From Tardiphaga robiniae (lineage in GTDB: Bacteria; Pseudomonadota; Alphaproteobacteria; Rhizobiales; Xanthobacteraceae), in contig NZ_LVYV01000001.1 in the NCBI RefSeq assembly GCF_001618955.1, positions 241,001 through 305,000 of the forward strand: a stretch of DNA of 64,000 nt, written 5' to 3'. The translations under genes and the position numbers were made by a program. Shown piece after piece: positions 30,368 to 40,507 of this stretch. A model generated the notes under the pieces. The model was not told where the DNA came from and made no database searches. It saw only the letters and a list, made by a program, of their open reading frames with translations. The first letter of the stretch is position 1. The number at the start of each line of letters is the position of its first letter.

Positions 30368-32404
30368 TCATTCGGCGGCAGCGATGCGCGAGCGGGCAAT
30401 GCAGCGCATCGCCGCCGTTGCGACCGCCGCGGCGGTGATACCGAATTCGCGATACAGATCATCCGCAGGCGCCGAGGCCCCGAATCCGGCCATGCCGACG
30501 AACTCACCGCCATCGCCAAGCCAGCGCGCCCAATCGCCTTCGATCGCCGCCTCGACACCGACGCGCGGAGCGCTGCCGAGAATTGCGGCCCGATAGTCGC
30601 CGGGCTGTTGCCGGAACAAATCGAAACACGGCGCCGATACCACCGCGGCGCGAATGCCGTCATCGGCAAGCAGCTTTGCCGCAACAATCGCAATCGACAC
30701 TTCGGAGCCGGTCGCGATCAGGGTGACGTCGCGGCCACCTTCCGGCTCGATGACGACATAGGCACCGCGCGCGACCCGGTTGGTGGAATCGATGCCATCG
30801 CGGAACACAGGCAGCGCCTGACGCGACAGGCAAAGCACCGACGGCGCATGGGGCGTCCGCAACGCGCAATCCCAGGCCTCGGCGGTCTCGACGGCGTCGC
30901 CGGGACGGAACACCAGCAGATTTGGAATCGCGCGCAGGGAAGCCAGGTGCTCGACCGGCTGATGGGTCGGGCCGTCCTCGCCAAGCCCGATCGAGTCATG
31001 CGTCATCACGTGAATGACGCGGATGCCCATCAACGCGGCCAGCCGGATCGCGGGGCGGCTGTAATCGGCAAAGCACAGGAAGGTGCCGCCGTAGGGAATT
31101 AGGCCGCCATGCAAAGCGACGCCGTTCATCGCCGCCGCCATGGCGTGCTCGCGCACGCCATAATGGACGTAGCTGCCGTCGAAGGCATCGTGCTGGACCG
31201 GCGTCTGCATCCTGGCGCGCGTGAGGTTCGAATGGGTGAGGTCAGCCGATCCGCCGAGCAGATTCGGCAAGACACTGGCAATGACATCGATGACGAGTTG
31301 CGAGGCCTGCCGGGTGGCGATCTTCGGCCGCTCCGCCAAGAAATGGGCGCGAATCTTGGCCAACGCATTGTCGTATCCGCCGGAAAGCTGGCCCTTCAGC
31401 GCGGCTTGAAAGTAGTCCCGCACAGCGCCGTCAAGACGCGCAACGCGCCCCGCCCATTCCGCATGCGCCGCCTGTCCGCGCGCGCCGACCGCGCGCCATT
31501 GTCGCGCCACCGCATCGGGAACGTGGAACGGTGCGTGCGGCCAGTGCAGCGCGTCGCGCGTCTTCGCGATCTCGTCCGCGCCGAGCGGCGCGCCATGCGC
31601 CTTCTCGCTGCCTTGCCGATTCGGCGCGCCGAAGCCGATCACCGTGCGGCACGCGATCAGCGACGGGCGGTCGTTGTCACGCGCCTGTGCAATGGCCGCC
31701 GCCACAGCCTCGGGATCATGGCCGTTGACGCGGCTGGCCGACCATCCCGATGCAGTGAATCGCGCAAGCTGATCGTCCGAACACGACAGCGAGGTCGCGC
31801 CATCGATCGAGATCTGGTTGTCGTCGAACAGCACGATCAGACGATTGAGCCGCAGATGTCCTGCCAGCGAGATCGCCTCGTGGCTGAGGCCCTCCATCAA
31901 GCAGCCGTCGCCGGCGATCACGTAAGTGTAGTGATCGACGAGACCGTCGCCGAAGCGGGCATTCATCAGGCGTTCGGCCAAGGCCATGCCGACCGCCGTG
32001 GCGATACCCTGGCCGAGCGGGCCGGTGGTCGTCTCGACGCCCGCGGTGTGGCCGTATTCGGGATGCCCGGGTGTCTTCGAGCCCCATTGCCGGAACGACT
32101 GCAACTGATCGAGCGTCATCTCCGCCGATCCAGTCAAATGCAGCAGCGCGTAGAGCAGCATCGAGCCGTGGCCGGCGGACAAGATGAAGCGGTCGCGGTC
32201 TGGCCAGGACGGATCGACGGCATCGAATTTGAGAAAGCGTGAGAACAGCACTGTCGCCACATCGGCCATACCCATCGGCATGCCGGGATGGCCCGACTTC
32301 GCCTTTTCCACCGCATCGATCGCGAGAAAGCGAATCGCATTCGCCATATCCGCGTGCGGAACGGTCGCTTGATCCATCTGGGGAGCGGGACTCTGAATAT
32401 TCAT
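30368..32404 (-). CDS. cbbT: Transketolase
   Basis: 678 aa, full length. The thiamine-diphosphate motif runs from [20 protein letters not shown] to [12 protein letters not shown], substrate His residues appear in [15 protein letters not shown] and [13 protein letters not shown], and the catalytic Glu lies in [17 protein letters not shown]. It starts at ATG 32404, overlapping the cbbP stop. It supplies xylulose- and ribose-phosphates for the Calvin cycle. Confidence 0.95.
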   Translation of the reverse strand: MNIQSPAPQMDQATVPHADMANAIRFLAIDAVEKAKSGHPGMPMGMADVATVLFSRFLKFDAVDPSWPDRDRFILSAGHGSMLLYALLHLTGSAEMTLDQLQSFRQWGSKTPGHPEYGHTAGVETTTGPLGQGIATAVGMALAERLMNARFGDGLVDHYTYVIAGDGCLMEGLSHEAISLAGHLRLNRLIVLFDDNQISIDGATSLSCSDDQLARFTASGWSASRVNGHDPEAVAAAIAQARDNDRPSLIACRTVIGFGAPNRQGSEKAHGAPLGADEIAKTRDALHWPHAPFHVPDAVARQWRAVGARGQAAHAEWAGRVARLDGAVRDYFQAALKGQLSGGYDNALAKIRAHFLAERPKIATRQASQLVIDVIASVLPNLLGGSADLTHSNLTRARMQTPVQHDAFDGSYVHYGVREHAMAAAMNGVALHGGLIPYGGTFLCFADYSRPAIRLAALMGIRVIHVMTHDSIGLGEDGPTHQPVEHLASLRAIPNLLVFRPGDAVETAEAWDCALRTPHAPSVLCLSRQALPVFRDGIDSTNRVARGAYVVIEPEGGRDVTLIATGSEVSIAIVAAKLLADDGIRAAVVSAPCFDLFRQQPGDYRAAILGSAPRVGVEAAIEGDWARWLGDGGEFVGMAGFGASAPADDLYREFGITAAAVATAAMRCIARSRIAAAE

Positions 32405-33276
32405 ACCGTGCGCCTTTTGCGTTCCATCAATTGCAGGATCAGCGGGGTGAGGATGAGCTGCATCGCCAGATCCAGCTTCGAGCCGTGGATCACGATCGAG
32501 TTGGCGCGCGACATGAAGCTGTTGGGGATCATCGACAGCAGATAGGGGAAATCGATGCCGCGCGGATTCTTCAACCGGATCACCACCATCGATTCATCCG
32601 GCGTCGGGATCCACCGCGCGATGAAAGGATTCGAGGTATCGACCGTCGGCACGCGCTGGAAGTTGATGTCGGTCTCGGCAAATTGCGGGCAGATGTAGTT
32701 CACATAGTCCGGCATCCGCCGCAGGATGGTGTCGGTGACGGCTTCCTGCGTGTAACCGCGATCCTTGCGGTCGCGATGCAACTTCTGGATCCACTCCAGA
32801 TTGATGACGGGAACGACGCCGACCTTGAGGTCAGCATGCTGGGCGATATTGACCCTGTCGGTCACCACAGCGCCATGCAGGCCTTCGTAAAATAGCAGGT
32901 CGGACTTTTCCGGCAGCGGGCCCCATTCGGTAAAGGTCCCCGGTGCCGCCCCGTATAATTTGGCTTCGTCCTCGTCGTGCACGTAATGACGGGCGGTGCC
33001 GGTGCCGGATTCGCCGTAGTCGCGGAAGACTTTCTCCAGCTCCTCGAACAGGTTGGTTTCCGGGCTGAAGTGGCTGAAGTGCTTGTTGCCCTTCTCGCCT
33101 TCCTCCAGCATCTTCGTGCGCATCTCGACGCGGTTGTAGCGATGAAACGCATCGCCCTCGATATAGGCGGCGGCGACCTTCTCGCGACGGAAAATGTTCT
33201 CGAACGTCCTTTTCACCGAGGTGGTGCCGGCGCCCGACGAACCGGTGATCGATATGATGGGATAGCTGCGCGACAT
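32401..33276 (-). CDS. cbbP: Phosphoribulokinase
   Basis: 291 aa, the proteobacterial class I type. The P-loop is ITGSSGAGTTSVKRTF, and the catalytic region contains YIEGDAFHRYNR and YEGLHGAVV. It makes ribulose-1,5-bisphosphate from ribulose-5-phosphate and ATP, the step unique to the cycle. It overlaps cbbT by four bases and lies 17 bases after cbbF. Confidence 0.95.
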   Translation of the reverse strand: MSRSYPIISITGSSGAGTTSVKRTFENIFRREKVAAAYIEGDAFHRYNRVEMRTKMLEEGEKGNKHFSHFSPETNLFEELEKVFRDYGESGTGTARHYVHDEDEAKLYGAAPGTFTEWGPLPEKSDLLFYEGLHGAVVTDRVNIAQHADLKVGVVPVINLEWIQKLHRDRKDRGYTQEAVTDTILRRMPDYVNYICPQFAETDINFQRVPTVDTSNPFIARWIPTPDESMVVIRLKNPRGIDFPYLLSMIPNSFMSRANSIVIHGSKLDLAMQLILTPLILQLMERKRRTV

Positions 33277-33293
33277 TTTGCTCTATCTCCGGC

Positions 33294-34331
33294 TCAGCGA
33301 AACAGGCCGCGCCGCGCAAATAGCGGCGCGTCGCTATTGTCGAACATCGGCTCGATTCCTTCGTGAATGGCGGCGACGTCGCGAACGCCGCGCATCGAGC
33401 CCATGATCAGCGGCACGCGCTGGTGCGGCGTTCGCGCCGAGAGTTCGAGGATGCGGCGACGGCCGGTGGTTGCGGAGCCTCCGGCCCACTCCATGACCAG
33501 CGCCATCGGGTGTGCTTCGTATAAAAGGCGCAGGCGCCCTTCGCGATATCCGGGGCGCGCGTCGGCCGGATAAAGGAACACGCCGCCGCGGACGAGAATG
33601 CGAAGTGACTCGGCGACCAATGAGCCGATCCAGCGCATGTTGAAATCGGCACCGCCGTTGCCGCCAATGCCGGCCAGGCATTCGTCGATATAGGCTCGCA
33701 CTGGACCGTGCCAGTGCCGCCGGTTCGACGCGTTGATGGCGAATTCCGGCGTATTGGGCGCAATCCTGACGCCTTGTGCGACAAGCAGGAATTCACGCGC
33801 GCGGCGGTCGAGAATGAAGATGTCGACACGCCCGTTATGCGCCAGCACCAGCGTGGTCTGGGGACCGTAGACCACGAAGCCTGCGGCGCATTGGGCCGTG
33901 CCGGGCTCGAAGAAGGTGGAAACCACATCGTTGCCGCGCGGACGGATCGAGAAGATAGTTCCGACCGAAATGTTGTTCTCAAGGTTGGCGGAGCCATCCA
34001 GCGGATCGATCGCGACGCAGAGCGGCGCGGCGACGTCGAGGATTTCTGGCAATTCAGCCTCTTCAGACAGAATGGCGGCGACGGGGGTCACGAGCAGCGC
34101 GCGGCGCATCATCCTGTCCGCGACAAGATCGATGTCCTTCTGCGCATCGCCGTCGGAATTCACGCCGCTGAGACGACCGGTGATGCCGGCCAGCGGGCCG
34201 TCGGCAATGAGGTCGGCAAGGTCGATGGATGCGGCGGCGATTCCCTCGATCACGGCGGCGATCGCAAGCCGGTTCGGCGTCTTCGCCCCCGCGCGATCGA
34301 GATGCGAACGCAATGTCACGCGTTCATCCAT
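33294..34331 (-). CDS. cbbF: Fructose-1,6-/sedoheptulose-1,7-bisphosphatase, class I
   Basis: 345 aa from ATG 34331. Metal-binding blocks ILSEEAELPEI and CVAIDPLDGSANLENNISVG are intact, with GGVFLYPADARPGYREGRLR LLYEAHPMA in the substrate domain. It is the first gene of the cbbFPTALSX operon. A longer frame to 34424 has no ribosome site and enters the probable promoter region. Confidence 0.94.
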   Translation of the reverse strand: MDERVTLRSHLDRAGAKTPNRLAIAAVIEGIAAASIDLADLIADGPLAGITGRLSGVNSDGDAQKDIDLVADRMMRRALLVTPVAAILSEEAELPEILDVAAPLCVAIDPLDGSANLENNISVGTIFSIRPRGNDVVSTFFEPGTAQCAAGFVVYGPQTTLVLAHNGRVDIFILDRRAREFLLVAQGVRIAPNTPEFAINASNRRHWHGPVRAYIDECLAGIGGNGGADFNMRWIGSLVAESLRILVRGGVFLYPADARPGYREGRLRLLYEAHPMALVMEWAGGSATTGRRRILELSARTPHQRVPLIMGSMRGVRDVAAIHEGIEPMFDNSDAPLFARRGLFR

Positions 34332-34482
34332 AGCCGTTCCCTCATCGCTGCCCTCTGCGGGGCCATTTTCAAAGCGTCGTGCCGTTCGGCCGTCCGCGCA
34401 CCAACAACATCCCAGTTTGCGCAATTAGTAAAATATTCTTATCTTTGACCGGGACAAAGTTTTCCTTATAAAGGCAACGACG
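34332..34482. promoter_or_regulatory. Divergent cbbF / cbbR control region
   Basis: About 150 bases between cbbF and the broken cbbR. An AT-rich core around 34424-34475 (AATTAGTAAAATATTCTTAT, then TTGACC and TTCCTTATAAAGG) is where a LysR-type CbbR would normally bind and activate leftward transcription. T-N11-A pairs can be drawn, but I cannot single out one operator. The promoter for the whole operon should be here. Confidence 0.45.
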
Positions 34483-34770
34483 ATGATGAAGCGGTTTCTG
34501 CAGGAATTGATCCGTCGCCAGTTGCGCGCCGGCACCGTTCACCGCGATCGCTCGGTCACGGCTGCGGCCAAAAAAATGCATCTGAGACAGCCCGCGGTCA
34601 CGCTGCAGATTCGCAATCTGCAGACACTGGCGGGCCGCTGATTCAGCGCAGCAGCGACGGCATGCTCCTGACCGACGCCAGGCGCGAGGTGCTGGTACGC
34701 TCTCCGAGCGTAGCGCGATCGCGGACTGCGAAACCTCGCTGAAAATGATGATGGGCAAGACCGCCGGTAC
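34483..34770 (+). pseudogene. cbbR: cbbR pseudogene (LysR-type Calvin cycle regulator), two frameshifts and truncated
   Basis: Divergent from cbbF, as cbbR usually is. Frame 1 (34483-34641): RSVTAAAKKMHLRQPAVTLQ then IRNLQTLAG, the helix-turn-helix. Frame 2 (from about 34632): GPLIQRSSDGMLLTDARREV LV, the next LysR block. Frame 3 (from about 34690): AIADCETSLKMMMGKTAG, the linker helix. These three pieces in order match the first 90 residues of CbbR. The effector-binding domain is absent. The product cannot work as a regulator. Confidence 0.85.
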
Positions 34771-35217
34771 GGCGCCTCATCACCGATTGTGTTGAAAAAG
34801 TCCCCGTTGAAGCGGAGCGCTATCGCTGCAATGCAGCTCTTGGCCGCGGAGCAGCGATAGACTGACATTGGTGAGTCCGCTTCGGGACGACGTTAGAACG
34901 AAAGGTATCAGAGAAATTTTCAGCGCACTGCCCAACCTATAGGCTTGCCGGATTGAACGCTTCTTGGTGAATTACCCTCAGAGTAGAAGCGGTCAGAACC
35001 AGTGCGGTTCGGGACATTGCTCGGCAAGGATCGTTGTTTTCGTTCTGGCGCCGGCAAGATGCAATTTTACTGTTCATTTTACAGTCCGTCAGATCTGCAG
35101 CGATCCCGCTCAACGGGAGGAGCAGCGATAATCACGCGCAAACGGCATCATCATGCCGTTTAAGTTATTGCGCCTCGCTCCTGCAGTTTCGCACCTTAGC
35201 CAATGATGGAGTGTGAC
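34771..35217. other. Gap between the cbbR relic and the oxygenase gene
   Basis: About 450 bases without a supported gene. TGTTGAAAAAGTC at 34790-34802 resembles the terminal sequence seen on some insertion sequences of this group, and it lies just where cbbR homology ends. The right end holds a palindrome (35140-35161) and probably the oxygenase promoter. Confidence 0.4.
35140..35161. promoter_or_regulatory. Inverted repeat upstream of the oxygenase gene
   Basis: AAACGGCAT-CATC-ATGCCGTTT: perfect 9-bp arms and a 4-base spacer, ending 56 bases before the start codon. It could be an operator or a 5'-leader hairpin. No T-run follows, so it is not a terminator. No regulator gene adjoins the oxygenase. 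Confidence 0.5.
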
Positions 35218-36213
35218 ATGACAACAAAAAGCAACGCTGGGTACGCCCTCGACGAACTGAACCAGGAAACCAACTTTGGCGGCGTTGGTGGTCTCAAGCA
35301 CCGGGACATCCCGCGTATTGACCTTGCCAGTTTCAAAGTTCGAAAGCAGGAGATTGCCGACCAGCTCTGGACTGCGTCGACGGAGATCGGCTTTTTCCAG
35401 CTGATCAATCACGGCATTCCGCAAGAGCAGGTCGACGAGGCCTTCGATATGACCGCGAAGTTTTTTGCGTTCGCCTCTGACGTAAAGGCAAAGTACCCGC
35501 TCGGCAAAGGCACCAATGCCGGCTGGGAGTACAAGAGCCAAGTTCGCCCATCCACGGGAACTGCGGACAATAAAGAATCCTACCAAATCACTCTGCCTCG
35601 GATGGCTCAGCTGTGGCCGACGGGTGACGAAATCCCCGGATTCAAGGCTGCGATGCTGGCCTTTGAACGCGCCAATTGGGCAGTCGGCATGAAGGTGTTG
35701 TCGTGCTTCGCACTCAAACTCGGCTTCAAGCCGGACTTCTTCACCGAAGCGCACGATCCGCAATCCGCGGAATATCAGAGCACTCTACGACTGCTGCATT
35801 ACTTGCCGATGACGAACGCCAAACCTGAGGACTATACCGGCTGGCGGGCCGGAGCCCATACTGATTTTGATTGCCTGACGCTCCTGCACCAACGGCCTGG
35901 CCAGGGCGGCCTACAGCTGTGCCCGGGTAAGGAATCCGCCGAATTGGAATGGACCGATGTTGAACCGGCATTGGGCGTCATCACTTGCAACATTGGCGAT
36001 ATGTTACGCCGCTGGAGCGACGACCGGCTCCTCTCGACTTTGCACCGCGTGCGGATGCCCAAGGCCGACGAATATCTAGGCCCGCGCTATTCTCTCCCGT
36101 TCTTTTGCCAGGCGAACAAGGATGCGATGATTCAGGGCCCTGGCAAGATCTACGACCAGATCTCCGCGCACGATTACCTGCAGCAGCGGATCGCAGCGAA
36201 CTTCGCACAGTAG
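35218..36213 (+). CDS. 2-oxoglutarate/Fe(II)-dependent oxygenase, isopenicillin-N-synthase-like
   Basis: 331 aa from ATG 35218, which follows GGAGTG. The N-terminal DIOX_N domain covers about 25-140 (IPRIDLASFKVRKQEIADQL, FFQLINHGIP). The iron ligands are His and Asp in AGAHTDFDCLTLLHQ and the distal His in STLHRVRMP, with a downstream Arg/Ser pair in RYSLPFF for 2-oxoglutarate. Length and layout are usual for the family. It stands alone between two clusters, so the substrate is unknown. Confidence 0.85.
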   Translation: MTTKSNAGYALDELNQETNFGGVGGLKHRDIPRIDLASFKVRKQEIADQLWTASTEIGFFQLINHGIPQEQVDEAFDMTAKFFAFASDVKAKYPLGKGTNAGWEYKSQVRPSTGTADNKESYQITLPRMAQLWPTGDEIPGFKAAMLAFERANWAVGMKVLSCFALKLGFKPDFFTEAHDPQSAEYQSTLRLLHYLPMTNAKPEDYTGWRAGAHTDFDCLTLLHQRPGQGGLQLCPGKESAELEWTDVEPALGVITCNIGDMLRRWSDDRLLSTLHRVRMPKADEYLGPRYSLPFFCQANKDAMIQGPGKIYDQISAHDYLQQRIAANFAQ

Positions 36214-36334
36214 ACTAAGGCACAGATCGAAATGGATCGATGCAACGCGCACTTCACCGCATCGATCCTCTCCTGCTGGCATGTAACATGGACATTCATA
36301 TCACCGCATCGCGATGAAACGGGCTGCATGTCTA

Positions 36335-37751
36335 TCAGTGCGGTGGCCAGCCGATCGGATGGGCTAGCTGCAGGAACTTCATCGCCGACAGAATGAGCGG
36401 TTCTTCGAAACGTGGGCCAACGACTTGAATGCCGGTCGGCAGGCCTTCGCTCGTGAGTCCTGCTGGCGCCGAGCCAGCTGGGAGGCTCATGAGGGTGACG
36501 AGGAATGATCCTGCAATCCAGTCGGTATAGTTGTCGAGCGTTCTGCCGTTGACCTCGGTCGGAAAGTTCATGTTCACCGGAAACTGTTTGACCGGCGATT
36601 GAGGCGTCATCAGGAGATCAAAATTTTCGAAGAACCTGGCAAAGGCGAGGAACAACTCCATGCGCTTCTGCTCGGGCGCGGCAAAATCCAGCGGCGAAAT
36701 CTTCAGACCGGCCTTCGTTGTCCTTCAGGTTCATGCCGAACTCCTCGAGTTGATCAAGATTTTCATATTGCTGACCAACCATCCAAAGCCCACGCCACGC
36801 CTGATACGGAGCCTTGCCATCCGATATATCAAAATGGATTTCCTCGACGGTCGCACCGACATCTCGCAGCGACATTGTGGCAGCGCGGCAGATCACATCG
36901 ATCTCGTTATCTACGCCGATCCCGGAAATATCCGAGACATAAGCGATGCGGAGCCCTTTCAAGTCCTGAACGGTGTCGACGATCGTGAACGCGCTCGACC
37001 ATGGCGGCGCCACCGAAATCGGAGAGCGTCGGCTGAAGCCGATCATTGCATCCAGCATCAGGGCAGCATCTTCCGCCGTGCGCGCCAAAGGGCCATGCAC
37101 CTGGCCAGGATCCCAAGCCAATGGCATCGGGTAGTTCGGGGTCAGCCCCGGTGTTGGACGAATACCCACGATACCATTGAACGATGCCGGCATCCGGATC
37201 GAACATCCAAAGTCGGTGCCCTGCGCCAGCGATGCCATCCCGGTGGCAACAGCGACTGCCGAACCCCCGGATGAGCCGGATGGGCTCAGCGCTGAATTCC
37301 ATGGATTGCGCGTGACCCCAAATACGTCATTGAAGGTGTTGGCCCCAGCAGCGAATTCAGGCGTGTTGGTCTTGCCTAGAATGATGGCGCCGGCGGCTTT
37401 CAGCCTCCGCACGACTTCAGCATCCTCCGTAGGGACATGATCTTTGAACCGCGGCGAACCATAAGTGGTGCGAATGCCGGCCGTCGGCGTGATGTCCTTG
37501 ATCACCACGGGCAGCCCGTGCAGCGCGCCAAGGCGATCGCCACGCATCGCCGCTGCCTCAGCATTTTTCGCCGCAGCCCGTGCGCTGGCATCGGCCAAAG
37601 TGACGATGGCATTGAGCTTCGGGTTGACGCGCGCGATGACATCCAGATGCGCATCCAGCACCTCGACGGGACTGACCGACCTGCTCGCAATCAGCGAAGC
37701 GAGTTCGACGGCGGATTTACGCGTGAAGTCGTCAGTCATGCGGTTTCTCAT
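36335..37751 (-). pseudogene. Amidase (amidase-signature family) with one frameshift
   Basis: The first frame (37751 to about 36715) holds a normal N-terminal part: the Ser-Ser-Lys triad lies in LPVVIKDITPTAG (Lys) and SPSGSSGGSAVAVATGMASL (Ser), followed by TDFGCSIRMPASFNGIVG. Near 36710-36725 the frame shifts; after it the second frame gives AGLKISPLDFAAPEQKRMEL and runs on to the normal end GPRFEEPLILSAMKFLQ. Together they make one complete enzyme of about 465 aa. It is either a recent pseudogene or a sequencing error. It would cleave the amide made by the hydantoinase cluster upstream. Confidence 0.8.
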
Positions 37752-37799
37752 TCGTCACCGCGGGTCAGCGACCAAAGGCAATGACAACGGTTAAGCTGG

Positions 37800-38561
37800 T
37801 TATTTTCCCGACCAGTGCACGAAGCGGCGTTCGATGGTCAGGAAAAGCAGATTGAGCCCATAACCCAGAGCGCCGGCAGCGAAGATGGCGGCGTACATGT
37901 CCGGCATTTCGAACATCTGCTGCGCCTCAAACACACGCTGGCCAAGGCCATCGACCGAGCCGATGAACATCTCGGCAACGACGACGATGACCAGCGCCAG
38001 CGACACGCCGTTGCGCAAGCCCACGAATGTGGCCGGCATCGATTCCAGCAACATAACGTCCCATAACACCCGCAAGCGCGAGGCACCCATCACCTTCGCG
38101 GCCAGGATACGGGTCTTACGCGCATTCATAACGCCATAGGCGACGTTGAACAGGATGACCAACGCTGCGCCGAATGCGGCGACGAAGATTTTCGTGCGAT
38201 CGCCCACGCCGAATAGGACCAAGAACAGCGGAAACATGGCCGATGCTGGCGTGGAGCGAAAGAAGTCGATCAGAAATTCAACCGAACGATAAAGCCGCTC
38301 AGAAGACCCGAGCAGAATGCCGAGCGGAATGGCGACGATCGCAGCAATGATCGTCGAGTAGATCGTGCGCTCGACCGTTTTGACAAAATCGACACCAAGC
38401 TTGCCGTGAAACATGCCGGTCCACAGCGCCTTGAATGTCGCAGCCGGCGACGGTAGCAGGACGGGATCGACGATCCGCAGCCACGTCACGACCGACCAGA
38501 CGGCCAGCAGCACAACGACGCCGACGAGTGGCAGCAGGACTTCCAGGCGCTTCCAGTTCAT
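37800..38561 (-). CDS. ABC transporter permease, SsuC/TauC (nitrate-taurine) type
   Basis: 253 aa with about six membrane helices and the ATPase-docking loop ILAAKVMGASRLRVLWDVML LESMP. The FFRSTPASAMFPLFLVLFGV stretch is typical of the family. It is the third gene of a binding protein-ATPase-permease run, ending 49 bases before the amidase start. Confidence 0.88.
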   Translation of the reverse strand: MNWKRLEVLLPLVGVVVLLAVWSVVTWLRIVDPVLLPSPAATFKALWTGMFHGKLGVDFVKTVERTIYSTIIAAIVAIPLGILLGSSERLYRSVEFLIDFFRSTPASAMFPLFLVLFGVGDRTKIFVAAFGAALVILFNVAYGVMNARKTRILAAKVMGASRLRVLWDVMLLESMPATFVGLRNGVSLALVIVVVAEMFIGSVDGLGQRVFEAQQMFEMPDMYAAIFAAGALGYGLNLLFLTIERRFVHWSGK

Positions 38562-38568
38562 CGGTTCG

Positions 38569-39384
38569 TCAGCCCTTCCGCACTTCGCGCTGGAAGATCT
38601 CGAGGCAATGCGCCTTGGTGCTGATGAAATCCCCCTCGGTCATGGTCTTGTCGGTACGCGGACGCGGCGCATCGTAATGTACGAATTCGACCGGCCGTGC
38701 CGGATGCCGCGACAGCAACAGGATGCGGTCGGACAAATAGACTGCCTCCTCCAGATCGTGGGAGACCAGGACGGTCGTGGTATGGGTCTCAACGAACACG
38801 CGCTGCAACTGCTCACGCATGAACAACGTCATCTCGTAATCCAGCGCCGAGAACGGCTCGTCGAGGAACAGGATCTCAGGGTCGACCACCAGAGCGCGCA
38901 TGATCGAGACCATCTGCTGCTGGCCTCCGGACATCTGATAGGGATACAGGTTGAGGTCGATCTTGACGTTCAGACTGGCAACGATCTTCTCAACCTTGAG
39001 ATTGCGCTCCTTCTTCGGCACGCCCATCACCTTCAAGGGATAGGCGATATTGTCGAAGGCGCTCAGCCAGGGAAACACGGCCTCGCGGTAGTTCTGGAAT
39101 ACGTAACCGAACTTGATCTTGTTGAGCGGTTGGCCATCGAACAAAATCTCGCCTTTGTCGGCGGGAAACAACCCGGCGATCATGTTGATCAGCGTGCTCT
39201 TGCCGCAACCGTTCGGGCCGAACACCGACATCAGCTTGCCGCGCGGAATGTCGAAATCGAAATTGTCGTAGATCGTGGCGTCCGCGAACCGCTTGCTGAG
39301 GCCGCGGATCGTCACGTGCGGCGCGGTCCGCGTCGCCGCGGCCCGCGCGTTGGCGGACAGCTCCATACTTGCAGCGGGGTGCAT
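38569..39384 (-). CDS. ABC transporter ATP-binding protein, SsuB/TauB type
   Basis: 271 aa if started at ATG 39384; ATG 39366 is possible. Walker A is FGPNGCGKSTLINMIAG, the Q-loop FQNYREAVFPWLSAFDN, the signature MSGGQQQMVSIMRAL, Walker B ILFLDEPFSALDYE and the switch His in VLVSHDLEEAVYL. The Q-loop and 'REAVFPW' wording fit the nitrate/sulfonate/taurine group. It couples to the permease eight bases downstream. Confidence 0.9.
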   Translation of the reverse strand: MHPAASMELSANARAAATRTAPHVTIRGLSKRFADATIYDNFDFDIPRGKLMSVFGPNGCGKSTLINMIAGLFPADKGEILFDGQPLNKIKFGYVFQNYREAVFPWLSAFDNIAYPLKVMGVPKKERNLKVEKIVASLNVKIDLNLYPYQMSGGQQQMVSIMRALVVDPEILFLDEPFSALDYEMTLFMREQLQRVFVETHTTTVLVSHDLEEAVYLSDRILLLSRHPARPVEFVHYDAPRPRTDKTMTEGDFISTKAHCLEIFQREVRKG

Positions 39385-39400
39385 CACGATCACGCCAGCT

Positions 39401-40378
39401 TCAATATTTGTAGATATATTTGGTGACGTCGAGCTTCTCCGGCACGACACCGATCGAGGTGCCGAAGTCCGACAGTTTCTGCAGATCGGCGATCTGCGTC
39501 GGCGTCATGTCCTTGGCCATGGTGTAACCGAGCATCGAGACCATATCGACGACGTTATCCGGCGTGAACGTGTTCTTGGCGAGATATTTACGCGCGTCAT
39601 CCGGGCTCTTGTTGATGTAGTCCACGGCCTTGCTCCAGGCCATAGCGAAGCGCTTCGCCACGTCCGGCCGCTTCTGGATGAAGTCGCTGGTGATGGCACA
39701 GCCCGCTGCATAGGCGTCGGCTTTTGGATTCCCGAGAATGTATTTCGAGATCACACCGGCCTCCAGCGTCCGCGCGACGCCAGCCTTGATCATCATCGAC
39801 GCATTCGGTTCCAGCGTGTAGCCGCCATCGAACGTGCCCGCGGTCATTGCATTGACATGCTGGCTCATGTCGAGCTGATCGATGGTATAGTCACCGTCCT
39901 TCAGCCCATTCTTGGCAAGAATGCCCTTGGCGGTGTTGAGATTGGCCGGCCCCGGCGCCGACATCAACTTCATGCCCTTGAGGTCGGCAATCCTATCTGC
40001 CTTCACGCCGTTGCGAACGACGAATTGCTCCATCTTGAATTCAGGGGTCTGGCTGTTCAGGGCGATATACATCGCAACGCCGGGCTTCTTGATATTGGCG
40101 TTGAGACCCTCGAGCGTGACGAGCACTGCGGAGACCTCGATCTGGCCGGTAATCATCGCTGCAACATTGGCCGGACCGCCCATTAGCTTGGTCATTTCCG
40201 GTTCGATATTCTGCTCCTTGAAGAACCCCTTCTCCAGCGCAACAAAATACGGCAGCGACGAGCTCAGCGGGAACACACCTACTGCAACCTTGTCCTGCGC
40301 CGACGCGCGTCCAGTACAAAAACCGGTCAGGGTTGCTGCGACGGCCAAGGCAAATGTCAAACGAACCAGCGACTTCAT
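39401..40378 (-). CDS. ABC transporter substrate-binding protein, NMT1/ThiY-like
   Basis: 325 aa from ATG 40378 (AGGAG upstream). A signal peptide occupies about residues 1-28 (ending GRASAQD). The mature protein has VGVFPLSSSLPYFVALEKGF FKEQ and the MTKLMGGPANVAAMITGQIE VSAVL block common to this family. It likely binds a small heterocycle or amide for the hydantoinase genes upstream on the same strand. Confidence 0.85.
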   Translation of the reverse strand: MKSLVRLTFALAVAATLTGFCTGRASAQDKVAVGVFPLSSSLPYFVALEKGFFKEQNIEPEMTKLMGGPANVAAMITGQIEVSAVLVTLEGLNANIKKPGVAMYIALNSQTPEFKMEQFVVRNGVKADRIADLKGMKLMSAPGPANLNTAKGILAKNGLKDGDYTIDQLDMSQHVNAMTAGTFDGGYTLEPNASMMIKAGVARTLEAGVISKYILGNPKADAYAAGCAITSDFIQKRPDVAKRFAMAWSKAVDYINKSPDDARKYLAKNTFTPDNVVDMVSMLGYTMAKDMTPTQIADLQKLSDFGTSIGVVPEKLDVTKYIYKY

Positions 40379-40507
40379 ACGTGCAACTCCTGTTACCAGC
40401 ATGGCGAGCCCTCTCGCCTTGAACGTTCACGCCCGATGAGGCGGCTGCCTCATTTCAGAGCAAGACTCGTGCCGCATGAAAGGATTCGGCGGCTGCTTTT
40501 GTCGCCG

